Made by a program: the position numbers and the translations under genes | The notes under the pieces: model-generated | What the model was told of the DNA's origin: nothing | Databases searched by the model: none | Seen by the model: the letters and a program-made list of their open reading frames with translations, nothing else | Part shown: positions 23,906 through 31,525 of the stretch, one piece after another | How positions within the stretch are numbered: the stretch's first letter is position 1 | Layout of the letters: the number at the start of each line of letters is the position of its first letter | Assembly (NCBI GenBank): GCA_001918745.1 | Contig: MNGN01000055.1 | Location: 1-39,566, forward strand | Direction: 5' to 3' | Length of the DNA stretch: 39,566 bases | DNA from: Crenarchaeota archaeon 13_1_40CM_3_52_17 | Lineage (GTDB): Archaea > Thermoproteota > Bathyarchaeia > 40CM-2-53-6

Positions 23906-24991
23906 CTAGGGGACGCCGATGGTGTTGCCTACACCAACTAGGATAACGCTGTCGCCCGGCTTGGACTTTGATCTGATCTCGTTCTGGACCCTGTTGACCG
24001 CGGCGTCAACTCCAGTCTTGATCAAAGGTGTGATTGAGGATATGGCTTCCTTTGAAGACATTTTCACGACCACAGCCAGGAGGGGAATCTGGTTCTTCGA
24101 AGCGCTAGCTTCGATGTGGTATCGTTCTGTTCCGGGCCCGCCGATCGCGGCACCAATACCCTCTGCAACATCACCGCTGGGTTCTCCTTCGAACTTCAAC
24201 GCCGCATCGACCGTCACTACGAGTCCTATTGGTCCTGATTCCTGGATTAGCTTCTCAACTGCAAGACCTGGTTTTCCGACGTTTCCTCCTGGACCCTTTG
24301 CTCGGACGACCCAGACTCGTCGGCCTTCAAAGTCGACGTCGTAGACCATTGTGTCTTTGACAAGTTCGTTGCCTTGTCGTCCAGCAGTGATCTGACTCAC
24401 GACCAGGGGTCCTACTCCATCACCGATGGGCTGGGCCTTTGCGAACGCATCTATGGCCGCCCCGTACGCTTCTGCCTCTTCCATTATCATCGGTAGGGCC
24501 ATCTGAAGCTGTGCGAGCATCATAATTCCCCCAGTCTTCTTGGCGAGAAGATAGAAGTGGCGGACCAGACGGAACATGCCGTCCAAGCCTATTGAGATCT
24601 CGAGCTGGTTACTGAGAGTGTTCACATCGGACTCTGTGGCGTTAGGAGCGATGGCCTTGACTTCCATCTTCAAATGATCATCGTACGTGTCTAGAACATG
24701 TTCCAGTTTCCCGACTATCCCAGACGGATCGAGGCTCACCGGGGTTATAGTGAATGAGTTATTGAGTCGGTCAATCTTGGTCTCGACCGTTTTCTTATCC
24801 ATCTGGAATCGGGATATTGAGTCGACGAATTTTTGGCGAGCAGCGGTCTTACTCCTCTCCAGTTTTCCGAGGCTCCGCTTGACGCTGACAAGCTGCCATT
24901 GGACTTGGAGGCGTTGCCCGTAGAAGAAGATGAGAAAGAATGACGCGAAGTAGATCAGGTTGACTATCTGGCTGAGATCGATTAGGGCCAT
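23906..24991 (-). CDS. DUF1512 family membrane protein
   Basis: 361 residues. One N-terminal membrane helix (IVNLIYFASFFLIFFYG) is followed by a coiled-coil-like charged region (VSVKRSLGKLERSKTAARQKFVD...), then the DUF1512 core: IGLDGMFRLVRHFYLLAKKTGGIMMLAQLQMALPMIMEEAEAYGAAIDAFAKAQPIGDGVGPLVVSQI and the glycine-rich IGAAIGGPGTERYHIEASASKNQIPLLAVVVKMS. DUF1512 is an archaeal family of unknown function. The soluble part resembles Rossmann-like folds with conserved GDGVGP and GGPGTERYHIE motifs. It sits 9 bp after htrA in an operon with two PPOX genes, suggesting a membrane quality-control or redox task. Function is not known. Confidence 0.8.
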   Translation of the reverse strand: MALIDLSQIVNLIYFASFFLIFFYGQRLQVQWQLVSVKRSLGKLERSKTAARQKFVDSISRFQMDKKTVETKIDRLNNSFTITPVSLDPSGIVGKLEHVLDTYDDHLKMEVKAIAPNATESDVNTLSNQLEISIGLDGMFRLVRHFYLLAKKTGGIMMLAQLQMALPMIMEEAEAYGAAIDAFAKAQPIGDGVGPLVVSQITAGRQGNELVKDTMVYDVDFEGRRVWVVRAKGPGGNVGKPGLAVEKLIQESGPIGLVVTVDAALKFEGEPSGDVAEGIGAAIGGPGTERYHIEASASKNQIPLLAVVVKMSSKEAISSITPLIKTGVDAAVNRVQNEIRSKSKPGDSVILVGVGNTIGVP

Positions 24992-25000
24992 GCTACTATT

Positions 25001-25972
25001 CTACCCTTCCCTGGAAGCGGACACTGCTATAGGTGATTCCTTCAATCTCAGTAAAGCCTTTCGTTTTGCGTTGAGCCGTATGAAGCCCACCTCAACCTCT
25101 TCCTTTATGGCAAGCTTTGACAGCGCCATCAGGATGTCCTTCATCTGTTTGACCGCGTGGGAGCCGATTTGGATGATCACGTCACCGACTCGCATGCCCG
25201 CCTCGTAGGCCGGTCCTCGCGAGTCTACTTCGACCACTAAGACCCCTGAGTCCGCTGGTAGGTCGTATCTTCTTGCGATTGCCTGATTCATGTTGGCCCC
25301 TGATATTCCAAGCCACGGCCGAATGACTCGTCCTTTTTCGAGGATCTGCTGTACCACCCATTTCATGGTGTTGACGGGGATGGCGAAGCCTACTCCCTGA
25401 GCGAAAGGAATCATTGCCGTGTTCATTCCTATCACGTTTCCGCCGATGTCTGCAAGGGGTCCCCCGCTGTTTCCAGGATTGATCGCCGTGTCCGTCTGGA
25501 TGAGTCCTTCGAAGATGAAATCTGTACCGGGCAAGGGCCGTCCGAGGGCGCTTACGACTCCCATGGAAACTGTTGGTCCTCCCTGGAGCCCGAGGGTGTT
25601 GCCGATCGCGAGGGCGATTTGTCCAACTTTCAGTTTCTCCGAGTCGCCTAGGCTAGCAGCTGGGAGGCCATCCGCGTCTACTTTGATTACAGCGATGTCA
25701 GTTGAGGCGTCTGAGCCGACGACTTCGCCGAGGAATGTTCTACCATCTTTCAAGTGAACTTGCACTCGTGTCGCTCCATCGATGACGTGGTTGTTAGTGA
25801 TGACGTATCCGTTGCGATCGATTATTAGTCCGGAGCCCTTCCCTTCGATTGGAACGAGACCGTAGCGGAAGTCTCGGGTAACTCGGACACTATCAATGCT
25901 GACTACGCTTTCGCTTAGCCGTTCGACTGCCTCGGTAACCTGGGTCTCTAGTGCGGATAGTGCTGTTGTCAT
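25001..25972 (-). CDS. HtrA/DegP-type serine protease with PDZ domain, no signal peptide
   Basis: 323 residues. Trypsin-like domain with the complete triad H62 (ITNNHVIDG), D92 (STDIAVIKV) and S169 (NPGNSGGPL), followed by one PDZ domain (RPWLGISGANMNQAI..., DSRGPAYEAGMRVGDVIIQIGSHAV). Family members degrade or refold damaged proteins. Unusual: the protein starts MTTALSALETQVTEAVERLSESVVSI with no signal peptide or membrane helix, so it should work in the cytoplasm. The operon position beside a DUF1512 membrane protein might tether it. 2 bp after the first PPOX gene. Confidence 0.92.
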   Translation of the reverse strand: MTTALSALETQVTEAVERLSESVVSIDSVRVTRDFRYGLVPIEGKGSGLIIDRNGYVITNNHVIDGATRVQVHLKDGRTFLGEVVGSDASTDIAVIKVDADGLPAASLGDSEKLKVGQIALAIGNTLGLQGGPTVSMGVVSALGRPLPGTDFIFEGLIQTDTAINPGNSGGPLADIGGNVIGMNTAMIPFAQGVGFAIPVNTMKWVVQQILEKGRVIRPWLGISGANMNQAIARRYDLPADSGVLVVEVDSRGPAYEAGMRVGDVIIQIGSHAVKQMKDILMALSKLAIKEEVEVGFIRLNAKRKALLRLKESPIAVSASREG

Positions 25973-25974
25973 GT

Positions 25975-26331
25975 TTAGAGTCCCCAGCTTGTTTTTCCTA
26001 CGGGTGTGATTCTCAGGTATATCTTGTCGTCTTTCGCTTTAGTCTCAACGAGCCCAGTCACCTCAATCCCACGTGGGATTAGTCGGTTGGCTGATTCCAA
26101 GTCGTCAACAAGGAGAGTGATCTTTTCCTCATCCAAGTCTTGGAATCGTGGGCTATACTGTAGGTTCCAGCCACTCAGATAGAGGTAGCGTCCATCGAAC
26201 TCGTAGATTACAGGGACAATATGAGGTTGGGAGTCTTCACAGACGAAGGCAATTCTGGCGAGGCTCCTCTCCATCAGGTATCGGTATTCTCTCTCGGTGA
26301 AGCCTCTGACACCGTCTTTGTGTCGCATCAT
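25975..26331 (-). CDS. PPOX-fold flavin/F420-binding protein
   Basis: 118 residues, a short pyridoxamine-5'-phosphate-oxidase-like barrel: YRYLMERSLARIAFVCEDSQPHIVPVIYEFDGRYLYLSGWNLQYSPRFQDLDEEKITLLVDD, then IEVTGLVETKAKDDKIYLRITP. The SQPHIVPV strand is the cofactor phosphate contact. It is the first gene of the PPOX-HtrA-DUF1512-PPOX operon, divergent from an HxlR regulator, with the shared TATA region at 26358-26367. Confidence 0.82.
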   Translation of the reverse strand: MMRHKDGVRGFTEREYRYLMERSLARIAFVCEDSQPHIVPVIYEFDGRYLYLSGWNLQYSPRFQDLDEEKITLLVDDLESANRLIPRGIEVTGLVETKAKDDKIYLRITPVGKTSWGL

Positions 26332-26357
26332 GTCTGGCCACCCTAGGGGTTAGTCAC

Positions 26358-26390
26358 GCTTATATACTTGGTAGTCCAGGGAAACTAAGT
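26358..26390. promoter_or_regulatory. Divergent promoter with HxlR-type inverted repeat
   Basis: CTTATATACT (26358-26367) is a near-palindromic TATA that could serve both directions: leftward it gives a start just before ATG 26331, rightward one about 15 bases before TTG 26404. Half-sites ACTTGGT (26366-26372) and ACTAAGT (26384-26390) form an inverted repeat matching at 6 of 7 positions, 18 bp centre to centre, suited to a winged-helix dimer. Another repeat, GTTGA-gtaag-TCAAC, covers the start codon of the regulator. Confidence 0.5.
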
Positions 26391-26403
26391 GGGTATTAAT
26401 TAG

Positions 26404-26817
26404 TTGAGTAAGTCAACCCAGGTTAACCAAGACATTACAAAAGAGCAGTCCGAAGAATGCTTACTGCTGCATTCCGCCTGGAACGACCTTGCCAAAGTCT
26501 GGACCCTACCCGTCATCCACGCGCTCGGGCTCAAGGAGCCCGCAAGATTCAACGAGCTGAAGAGGAGGATACAGGGGATAAGCGCTACGAGCCTCGCGGA
26601 GAGATTGAACGAGCTGGACCAGAGAAAGATCATCGAGCGTAAAGTCTACCCAGAGACTCCCCCAAGAGTGGAATACTCTCTTACCAAGAAAGGGATCGAA
26701 CTGCATGCGCTTCTCGGCGACCTCGCCGAATGGGTGAAAAAGTGGGACAAACCAGACATTGCTGGTGCGGAAAGGGTTCGAGAAGAGAAGATTCGGCCGC
26801 TCGCTCGTGCTAAGTAA
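26404..26817 (+). CDS. HxlR-family winged-helix regulator
   Basis: 137 residues from TTG. Typical HxlR core: SAWNDLAKVWTLPVIHALGLKEPARFNELKRRIQGISATSLAERLNELDQRKIIERKVYPETPPRVEYSLTKKGIELHALLGDLAEWVKKW. The conserved K-W-T-L-P-V-I and F-N-E-L-K-R motifs are clear. One N-terminal Cys (ECLLL, residue 19) is near the place used for thiol sensing in some HxlR/YodB proteins. It probably controls its own divergent promoter and the PPOX-HtrA-DUF1512-PPOX operon. The inducer is unknown. Confidence 0.88.
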   Translation: MSKSTQVNQDITKEQSEECLLLHSAWNDLAKVWTLPVIHALGLKEPARFNELKRRIQGISATSLAERLNELDQRKIIERKVYPETPPRVEYSLTKKGIELHALLGDLAEWVKKWDKPDIAGAERVREEKIRPLARAK

Positions 26818-26905
26818 TCAGAGCCCTATCTGATAACTGAAAGGCACTGCTTGTCGTTCGTCCCGTTTCTCTCCATTAAGTCTAGTCACGCAGGGACTGG
26901 GACCC

Positions 26906-28024
26906 TTATGCACCAAGTTCTTGCCTTGCCTTCATGGTCTTCATTAGATCGCCGCGGGTGACCATTCCAGCAATTTTGTCTCCATCCATAACGACCAGTC
27001 TCCCGACTCCGTTCTTGGCCATCAGTTGCAAGGCGTCGGTGGCTGATGTTGCCGGACTCACTGTGATCGTTCGTTCGTAGGGAACCATTGCTTGGCTGAC
27101 CCTCTCGACCTCTCTCTTCTCGCGAGGAATCGACCGGACGGACGACATAGTGACAACCCCGAGCAATTTCCCGTTTGAGACGACCGGATAGCCTCCGTGG
27201 GGATGGACAAGGAAGTAGTCAGAGACGAGCTGCTGGACGGACGCATCGGGCGAGACGGAGAGTAGATCTCTGGTCATGATGTCGCCAACCCTGACACCGG
27301 AAAGAGACTCTGTCAATCTGGTCTGTCTCAAGCTTGTCTCTGCGCCGGATCGGATGAACCAGCCGAGAAAGATGATCCATAATCCATTGACGAAATCGCC
27401 GAAGACAACGAAGAACAGCCCGACAGCCATCATGAGTAAGGAGATGACTTCGCTAACTCGGGTTGCGTTAGCTGTGGCACTGAGGAGATTTTTCGATCGG
27501 TTCCAGAGGCTTCCGCGGAGGACTCTGCCTCCATCCAAGGGGAATGCTGGGATTAGGTTGAACGCGCCGAGTACTCCGTTGAGGAGTGCCGCGTAATAGA
27601 GCGTTGCGATAACGGGTACTGGTCCGTTTACCAACATTGTCAGAACCCAGAAGGCACCGAGAACAATTGCAATCAGAAAGCTTGTGAGTGGGCCTGCTGC
27701 GGCCATGCGAACTTCGAGCGCAGGATCCTTCGGCTCCTCGCTCATCTCTGAGACTCCGCCGAAGAAGAAGAGTGTGATCCTCTTGATTGGTAGGCCGTTT
27801 TTCTTTGCGATGTAGGAGTGGGAGAGTTCGTGGAGGAAGACTGAGACGAAGAGGATGATAGCGGACACGATTCCTATTGCCCAGTAGGTGGTCGCACCAA
27901 GGCCAGGATAATGCTGGGGCATGTAGCCTTCAGCGAGCGACCAGGCGATTAGGAGAAGGACGAGCCAGAGGGTGTAGTGGATTCTGACGGGAATCCCAAT
28001 TATTCTCCCGATGTTAAGCGACAT
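26906..28024 (-). CDS. Site-2 (M50) metalloprotease with CBS pair
   Basis: 372 residues from ATG 28024 (a GTG eight codons earlier is also possible). Membrane protease of the S2P/rhomboid-unrelated M50B class: H65-E66-L-S-H69 gives HExxH and NLIPAFPLDGGR (D164) gives the NxDG-type third ligand. Four to six membrane helices span residues 15-240. Residues about 250-370 are two CBS domains (TRDLLSVSPDASVQQLVSDYFLVHPHGGYPVV and ERTITVSPATSATDALQLMAKNGVGRLVVMD), which sense adenine nucleotides. Such proteins cut regulators within the membrane. Stands alone. Confidence 0.9.
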   Translation of the reverse strand: MSLNIGRIIGIPVRIHYTLWLVLLLIAWSLAEGYMPQHYPGLGATTYWAIGIVSAIILFVSVFLHELSHSYIAKKNGLPIKRITLFFFGGVSEMSEEPKDPALEVRMAAAGPLTSFLIAIVLGAFWVLTMLVNGPVPVIATLYYAALLNGVLGAFNLIPAFPLDGGRVLRGSLWNRSKNLLSATANATRVSEVISLLMMAVGLFFVVFGDFVNGLWIIFLGWFIRSGAETSLRQTRLTESLSGVRVGDIMTRDLLSVSPDASVQQLVSDYFLVHPHGGYPVVSNGKLLGVVTMSSVRSIPREKREVERVSQAMVPYERTITVSPATSATDALQLMAKNGVGRLVVMDGDKIAGMVTRGDLMKTMKARQELGA

Positions 28025-28094
28025 TAGCCTGCCCTGCTTGTCGATCACGTTCCTTTCTTAGCCTTGTCCTAGGTTCTCGTCTCTCCCACTCTTG

Positions 28095-28313
28095 CGTCGC
28101 CTGATGCTCTGTGCTATACCCCCATACCCTGTTTTCTAGAGAAAATCTTCTGTCTGGCATGGATAATCGGCGAGTCTCGCGGTTCAGGGCACGGTCCCGG
28201 CTTGGATGAAAAAGGCAAAAAGACGGTAAATCTAGAACATTCCCGAACGATTTTAGGGCGAGAATCGAGGCATGTTCCCGACTGCCGAACAGGGTTCATT
28301 TCAAGCGATTCTG
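28095..28313 (+). repeat. Intergenic repeat, copy C
   Basis: Same order as copy B: GATGCTCTGTGCTATACCCCC near 28103, a TCTAGAGAAAAT block, the exact 32-base block 28161-28192 with the palindrome GCGAG-T-CTCGC, GGCTTGGATGAAAAA near 28198, TCTAGAAC near 28232, CCCGAACGA and GGCGAGAATCGAGG to 28270. Beyond 28280 the likeness to copy B weakens to scattered short words. It lies between the M50 protease start and the hydratase stop, both minus strand. Confidence 0.75.
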
Positions 28314-28321
28314 CCCTTCCC

Positions 28322-29155
28322 TCAACGCGAAGAGATCACTGAAGAGAAGAACTGCAGAACATCGCTAGCCAAAGTGCTCTCGCCAAACTTGGCTGAGGCA
28401 AGCTCTCCGGCGCGACCAACTATGAAGGCTGCGACTCTTGCAGCGTCAAAAGGAGTTCTACCTCTTGCAAGATGTGCACCTGCGACCCCCGCGAGGAGAT
28501 CGCCATACCCTCCTTTCGTCATGTAGGGAGAACCTCTAGGATCAACATAGGTTCGTTCTCCATCAGAAACGATGTCTGGAGCGCCCTTAACAATCACGGT
28601 TGCATCATATTGCTTGGCTAGAGTTTTGACGGCCGTTCTTCTCGCGTCGGCGGCTGGTGGCCATGATGTTCCAGATAGAACCCGGTATTCTCCCGCATTC
28701 GGTGTCAACAGTACTTGCTTTCCTTTAATCGACCCCGCTTTAGCAGCGAGGGCATGGAGTGCTTCGGCATCCAGAACCATCGGTGTCTTACACCTTTGGA
28801 TAATATCTAGCAATGCTCCGTGCGATTCCGGGGTCCGAATGACCCCACAGCCTACGACCAGTGCGTCAGCGTTTTCGAGCAACTCAATCACAATGTTCGG
28901 GTCCGGGAAGGACGAATCGCAAGGCACCGTTATCAGATCAGGGGAATATGCTGCGACAATGTCCGCGGCTCGCTTCGGTGCAACCACTGAGCCGGCATAA
29001 CGGTCGCTACCTCCGCAAACGACGACCCTGCCAAAGTCGCCCTTGCGAGCGTTGTTAGATCGAGACGGATAGAACTCCTTGAGACTAAGCCCTCTCTTGG
29101 CGCCTCGAGGGTCCAAGGTTCGAATGCGTTGCTGAGCACTTTCACTGGAGGGCAT
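28322..29155 (-). CDS. nnrD: ADP/ATP-dependent NAD(P)H-hydrate dehydratase
   Basis: 277 residues, the ribokinase-like C-terminal half of bifunctional YjeF/Nnr proteins without the epimerase half. Marks: KGDFGRVVVCGGSDRYAGSVVAPKRAADIVAAYSPDLITV, LLENADALVVGCGV, MVLDAEALHAL, LLTPNAGEYRVLSG, ATVIVKGAPDIVSDG, and the catalytic Asp in GGYGDLLAGVAGAHLARG. It repairs hydrated NADH/NADPH. The loop usually reads GGTGDVLAG; here a Tyr replaces the Thr while the Asp and the flanking Gly are kept. Starts at ATG and is monocistronic. Confidence 0.9.
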   Translation of the reverse strand: MPSSESAQQRIRTLDPRGAKRGLSLKEFYPSRSNNARKGDFGRVVVCGGSDRYAGSVVAPKRAADIVAAYSPDLITVPCDSSFPDPNIVIELLENADALVVGCGVIRTPESHGALLDIIQRCKTPMVLDAEALHALAAKAGSIKGKQVLLTPNAGEYRVLSGTSWPPAADARRTAVKTLAKQYDATVIVKGAPDIVSDGERTYVDPRGSPYMTKGGYGDLLAGVAGAHLARGRTPFDAARVAAFIVGRAGELASAKFGESTLASDVLQFFSSVISSR

Positions 29156-29230
29156 TTGGAAAGAATCGGATGTGATAGTAGGTAGGAAGATAGGGTTTCG
29201 CTAGTGGTTCTAGGTGACGTACTTGACCGT

Positions 29231-29608
29231 CTAGAACCGAGCGATTGCTCTCTCTGCCCTTGCTGGAAGGCGACGTCGGGACGCGCTGCCCCGGGGTTTT
29301 GTCATGAGCCTCTTGATCTTCAATCCTATGTTTTCGAAGACCTCTTCGATGGACCAGCCTTCTTCTCTGAACTCGACCTGGTGTTTGGGCATTCTTATCA
29401 ATACGTGAACCTCGAAATGCTTCCTCTCCTTCCCTTTAGAGAAGGCCCTGACGGTGGCTCGGGCCTCCCCGAGCTCAGGATAGACGTGGCTGAGAGATTC
29501 TATTGATCTTTGGAATTTTATCTTAGCTAGGGATGACTCGATATCATTGTCGTCGAGGCCGACAATGTACACGGGCAATGGGGTTGAGACTTCCGGCGTT
29601 TGATGCAA
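29231..29608 (-). CDS. Possible ribosome hibernation (HPF/RaiA)-like protein
   Basis: 125 residues. The layout looks like the HPF/YfiA fold: a first strand LPVYIVGLDDNDIESSLAKIKFQRSIESLSHVYPELGEARATVRAF (strand-helix-strand), then RKHFEVHVLIRMPKHQVEFREEGWSIEEVFENIGLKIKRLMTK, strand-strand-helix, with a basic tail (RGSASRRRLPARAERA). That family binds the ribosome between the subunits to silence it. Sequence likeness is weak, so this is a fold-level guess. It follows the universal stress protein by 9 bp, a sensible partner. An unknown ribosome- or RNA-binding protein is the alternative. Confidence 0.45.
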   Translation of the reverse strand: MHQTPEVSTPLPVYIVGLDDNDIESSLAKIKFQRSIESLSHVYPELGEARATVRAFSKGKERKHFEVHVLIRMPKHQVEFREEGWSIEEVFENIGLKIKRLMTKPRGSASRRRLPARAERAIARF

Positions 29609-29617
29609 TTTCAGATC

Positions 29618-30115
29618 TCACCTCACCACCAGAACGGCGCAATTAGCATGAGTGACAACACCGCTTGATACGCTTCCAAGGAGCATTTTCTTGAAACCTC
29701 CCATTCCACGTGTCCCCATGACGATTAGGTCAATCTTCTCGTTGGCCGCGTAGTCAGTTATTGCTTGAACAACAGAGCCAACAGTTTCGCTGGTTTGAGG
29801 CTTAGACTTCACGCCTTTTTTCTCAGCCATCGACAAAGTTCGCCCCACCACTTCCAAAGCAGCTTTTCTTGCGTACGATTCGTAAGCCTGGATGGCCTCC
29901 CCAGATGGAGATGGAGCAGAAGGAAACAAGGTCATGTACTCGGGGTAGCCCCGGAACACGTTCAATACGAAGAGTTGGGCGCTGAATCTCTCCGCTAAAT
30001 CCACCGCGACCTCCGAGGCTCTAGCCGAGCCTTCGGAACCGTCCACAGCTACTAATATTCTCTGGAATCGCAAGCCAGACTCGTGTTTGGGACTCTGCTT
30101 TCCGACGGTGCTCAT
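29618..30115 (-). CDS. Universal stress protein (UspA family)
   Basis: 165 residues from ATG 30115 (a longer frame goes to 30169 but its extra part is not conserved). Typical UspA: RILVAVDGSEGSARASEVAVDLAERFSAQLFVLNVF, then EKIDLIVMGTRGMGGFKKMLLGSVSSGVVTHANCAVLVVR with the ATP-binding G-x2-G-x9-G-S/T loop complete. Binds ATP and is induced under stress in most organisms. First gene of a two-gene unit with the HPF-like protein. Confidence 0.92.
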   Translation of the reverse strand: MSTVGKQSPKHESGLRFQRILVAVDGSEGSARASEVAVDLAERFSAQLFVLNVFRGYPEYMTLFPSAPSPSGEAIQAYESYARKAALEVVGRTLSMAEKKGVKSKPQTSETVGSVVQAITDYAANEKIDLIVMGTRGMGGFKKMLLGSVSSGVVTHANCAVLVVR

Positions 30116-30222
30116 TGCCAACGTTTTCTTCCAAAGAAGGTAGTTCCATTTCACGCTATTTAGATGCAATGGTTCAGATTCGGCGTCCCGACCACTGAAG
30201 GCTCAGAGTTCAACTCAACCAG

Positions 30223-30269
30223 CTTGACAAGAATCGAGAGTCTCGGCTTGGCCGCTCATCTTTGTCAAG
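30223..30269. other. Possible stem-loop upstream of the DUF2795 gene
   Basis: CTTGACAA (30223-30230) and TTGTCAAG (30262-30269) are perfect complements separated by 31 bases. Inside, GAGA-g-TCTC (30236-30244) forms a second small stem. The 250-bp space 30170-30419 otherwise has no convincing gene, although an 87-codon frame crosses it. Confidence 0.35.
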
Positions 30270-30419
30270 TCGGAGTGTTCATACTCGAGACGCTATCAAG
30301 TAACACTCTGGAGTCTACAAACTTCCCAACTGGTTCTGCTAATCATATGAACTGGAAAATTCAGGAGAAGGAGGTCTATCGAAGAAGGTTCTTATCCCTC
30401 ATGTGGGACGGCGAGTTTC

Positions 30420-30617
30420 ATGAGTAACCTGAAAACAGAACTAGAACACATCAAGCACCACATCAAGTACCCGGCGAACAAGACACAGGTCATTGCAGCC
30501 TGCAATAACATGTCGGACGTCCCGTCAATCGACAAGGATTTCGTCGCCAAGTCCCTCCCTGAGAGTAACTACAAGGGCCCAGAAGACGTCGTAAAGGCCC
30601 TCCTCAACAAAGTCTAA
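30420..30617 (+). CDS. Small DUF2795-like protein
   Basis: 65 residues. Reads LKTELEHIKHHIKYPANKTQVIAACNNMSDVPSIDKDFVAKSLPESNYKGPEDVVKALLNKV, which fits the DUF2795 pattern (YP-A-x-K-x-x-V, then a LP-x-x-x-Y-x-x-x-x-D-V end). Function unknown; a helical bundle is likely. TTCTTATCC (about 30390-30398) placed 22-30 bp before the ATG suggests a leaderless transcript. A T6 terminator follows. Confidence 0.8.
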   Translation: MSNLKTELEHIKHHIKYPANKTQVIAACNNMSDVPSIDKDFVAKSLPESNYKGPEDVVKALLNKV

Positions 30618-30627
30618 GCTTACTCAA

Positions 30628-30642
30628 ACCTCTCCCTTTTTT
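30628..30642 (+). terminator. Poly-T terminator after the DUF2795 gene
   Basis: Pyrimidine run ending in six T residues (30637-30642), 20 bp past the stop at 30617, the usual archaeal form. Confidence 0.5.
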
Positions 30643-30702
30643 CTTGCATCCCAGTGTATCCTACGCCTGGGCTCGGGACTAACACGACTGTCCGCTTTCG
30701 CT

Positions 30703-31257
30703 CTAACCGAATTCGGCAAGCAGTTTCCAAAGGGGATATTTCCGTTCGATTAGGGAGTCCAAGGAGTATTTGCTGGGACCGGAGATGGTGTTCATAATGA
30801 CGAGAGATAGGAATACGAAACTGTAGATGACTCCTGTTCCGATGTCTGTGGATCCTGGACCATATGGTCCTCCGAAGCCTTCGGGAATAGCCCATATGAA
30901 TAGGCTGAAAATTATTCCCCCAACGTAAGCAATCTTGCGCATGAAACCCAAGACTAGGGCTACGCCAAGAGCGACCTCCAACACACCGGTCGTGTAGACG
31001 AACAGAGGCGCATTCGATGCTGTGACAGTGGACCAAAAGTTGAACCAAGGTTGAAGCCAAGTCGGTTGGCCATCTCCGGCTCTCCTAACAAGGTCGGGAA
31101 ATGAGTCAACTAGTCCTGGCGAGAACTTGAGGTAGCCATCGATCAACCACACGACTCCCAGAAATATTCTGATGAACGACTTTAGCCAAGTAACATTTCT
31201 AACCACCCATTTCTGGCTCTCCTTCCCTGCGAGCAACCTATCACCCCGCTCTGACAT
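30703..31257 (-). CDS. DoxX-like membrane protein
   Basis: 184 residues from ATG 31257 (the longer frame to 31551 overlaps the regulator gene and has no recognisable content). Four membrane helices in the DoxX/TQO small-subunit fold: LKSFIRIFLGVVWLIDGYLKFSPG, NAPLFVYTTGVLEVALGVALVLG, IAYVGGIIFSLFIWAIPEGFGGPYGPGSTDIGTGVIYSFVFLSLV. The GxxKF and PEGFGGPYGPGSTDIGTG loops are typical. Relatives include the DoxD subunit of thiosulfate:quinone oxidoreductase and stress-linked DoxX proteins; which applies is unclear. A TATA-like AAAAATAA at about 31276 fits a leaderless start. Divergent from the DtxR gene with a 268-bp gap that holds no other gene. Confidence 0.8.
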   Translation of the reverse strand: MSERGDRLLAGKESQKWVVRNVTWLKSFIRIFLGVVWLIDGYLKFSPGLVDSFPDLVRRAGDGQPTWLQPWFNFWSTVTASNAPLFVYTTGVLEVALGVALVLGFMRKIAYVGGIIFSLFIWAIPEGFGGPYGPGSTDIGTGVIYSFVFLSLVIMNTISGPSKYSLDSLIERKYPLWKLLAEFG

Positions 31258-31525
31258 GAGGAGGGACTCGATCGTTATTTTTGCCTGTCGTATGGGAAGT
31301 CCGTTGTTTACAATGTGACAAGTCAGGCCTTCCGACCGGGACTCTGGTGAGGCATTGCAGCTTGGAGAGGGCAAGCAAATCTTATAGGTCGTAAACGGAT
31401 GATCGCGTGCATCACGGACAATGGATCTGGTCATCATCAGCCCTAGATGAGGCGGTAGACTAGGGACGACTCCAAGGACAACTTCTATCCGTAGTTCGGA
31501 CAAAGAGACGACTGCCCGAAGGGTA

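Noticed and set aside
30164-30427. 87-codon plus-strand frame before the DUF2795 gene
   Set aside because: No recognisable content and it overlaps the start of the next gene; the interval more likely holds regulatory or RNA structure.
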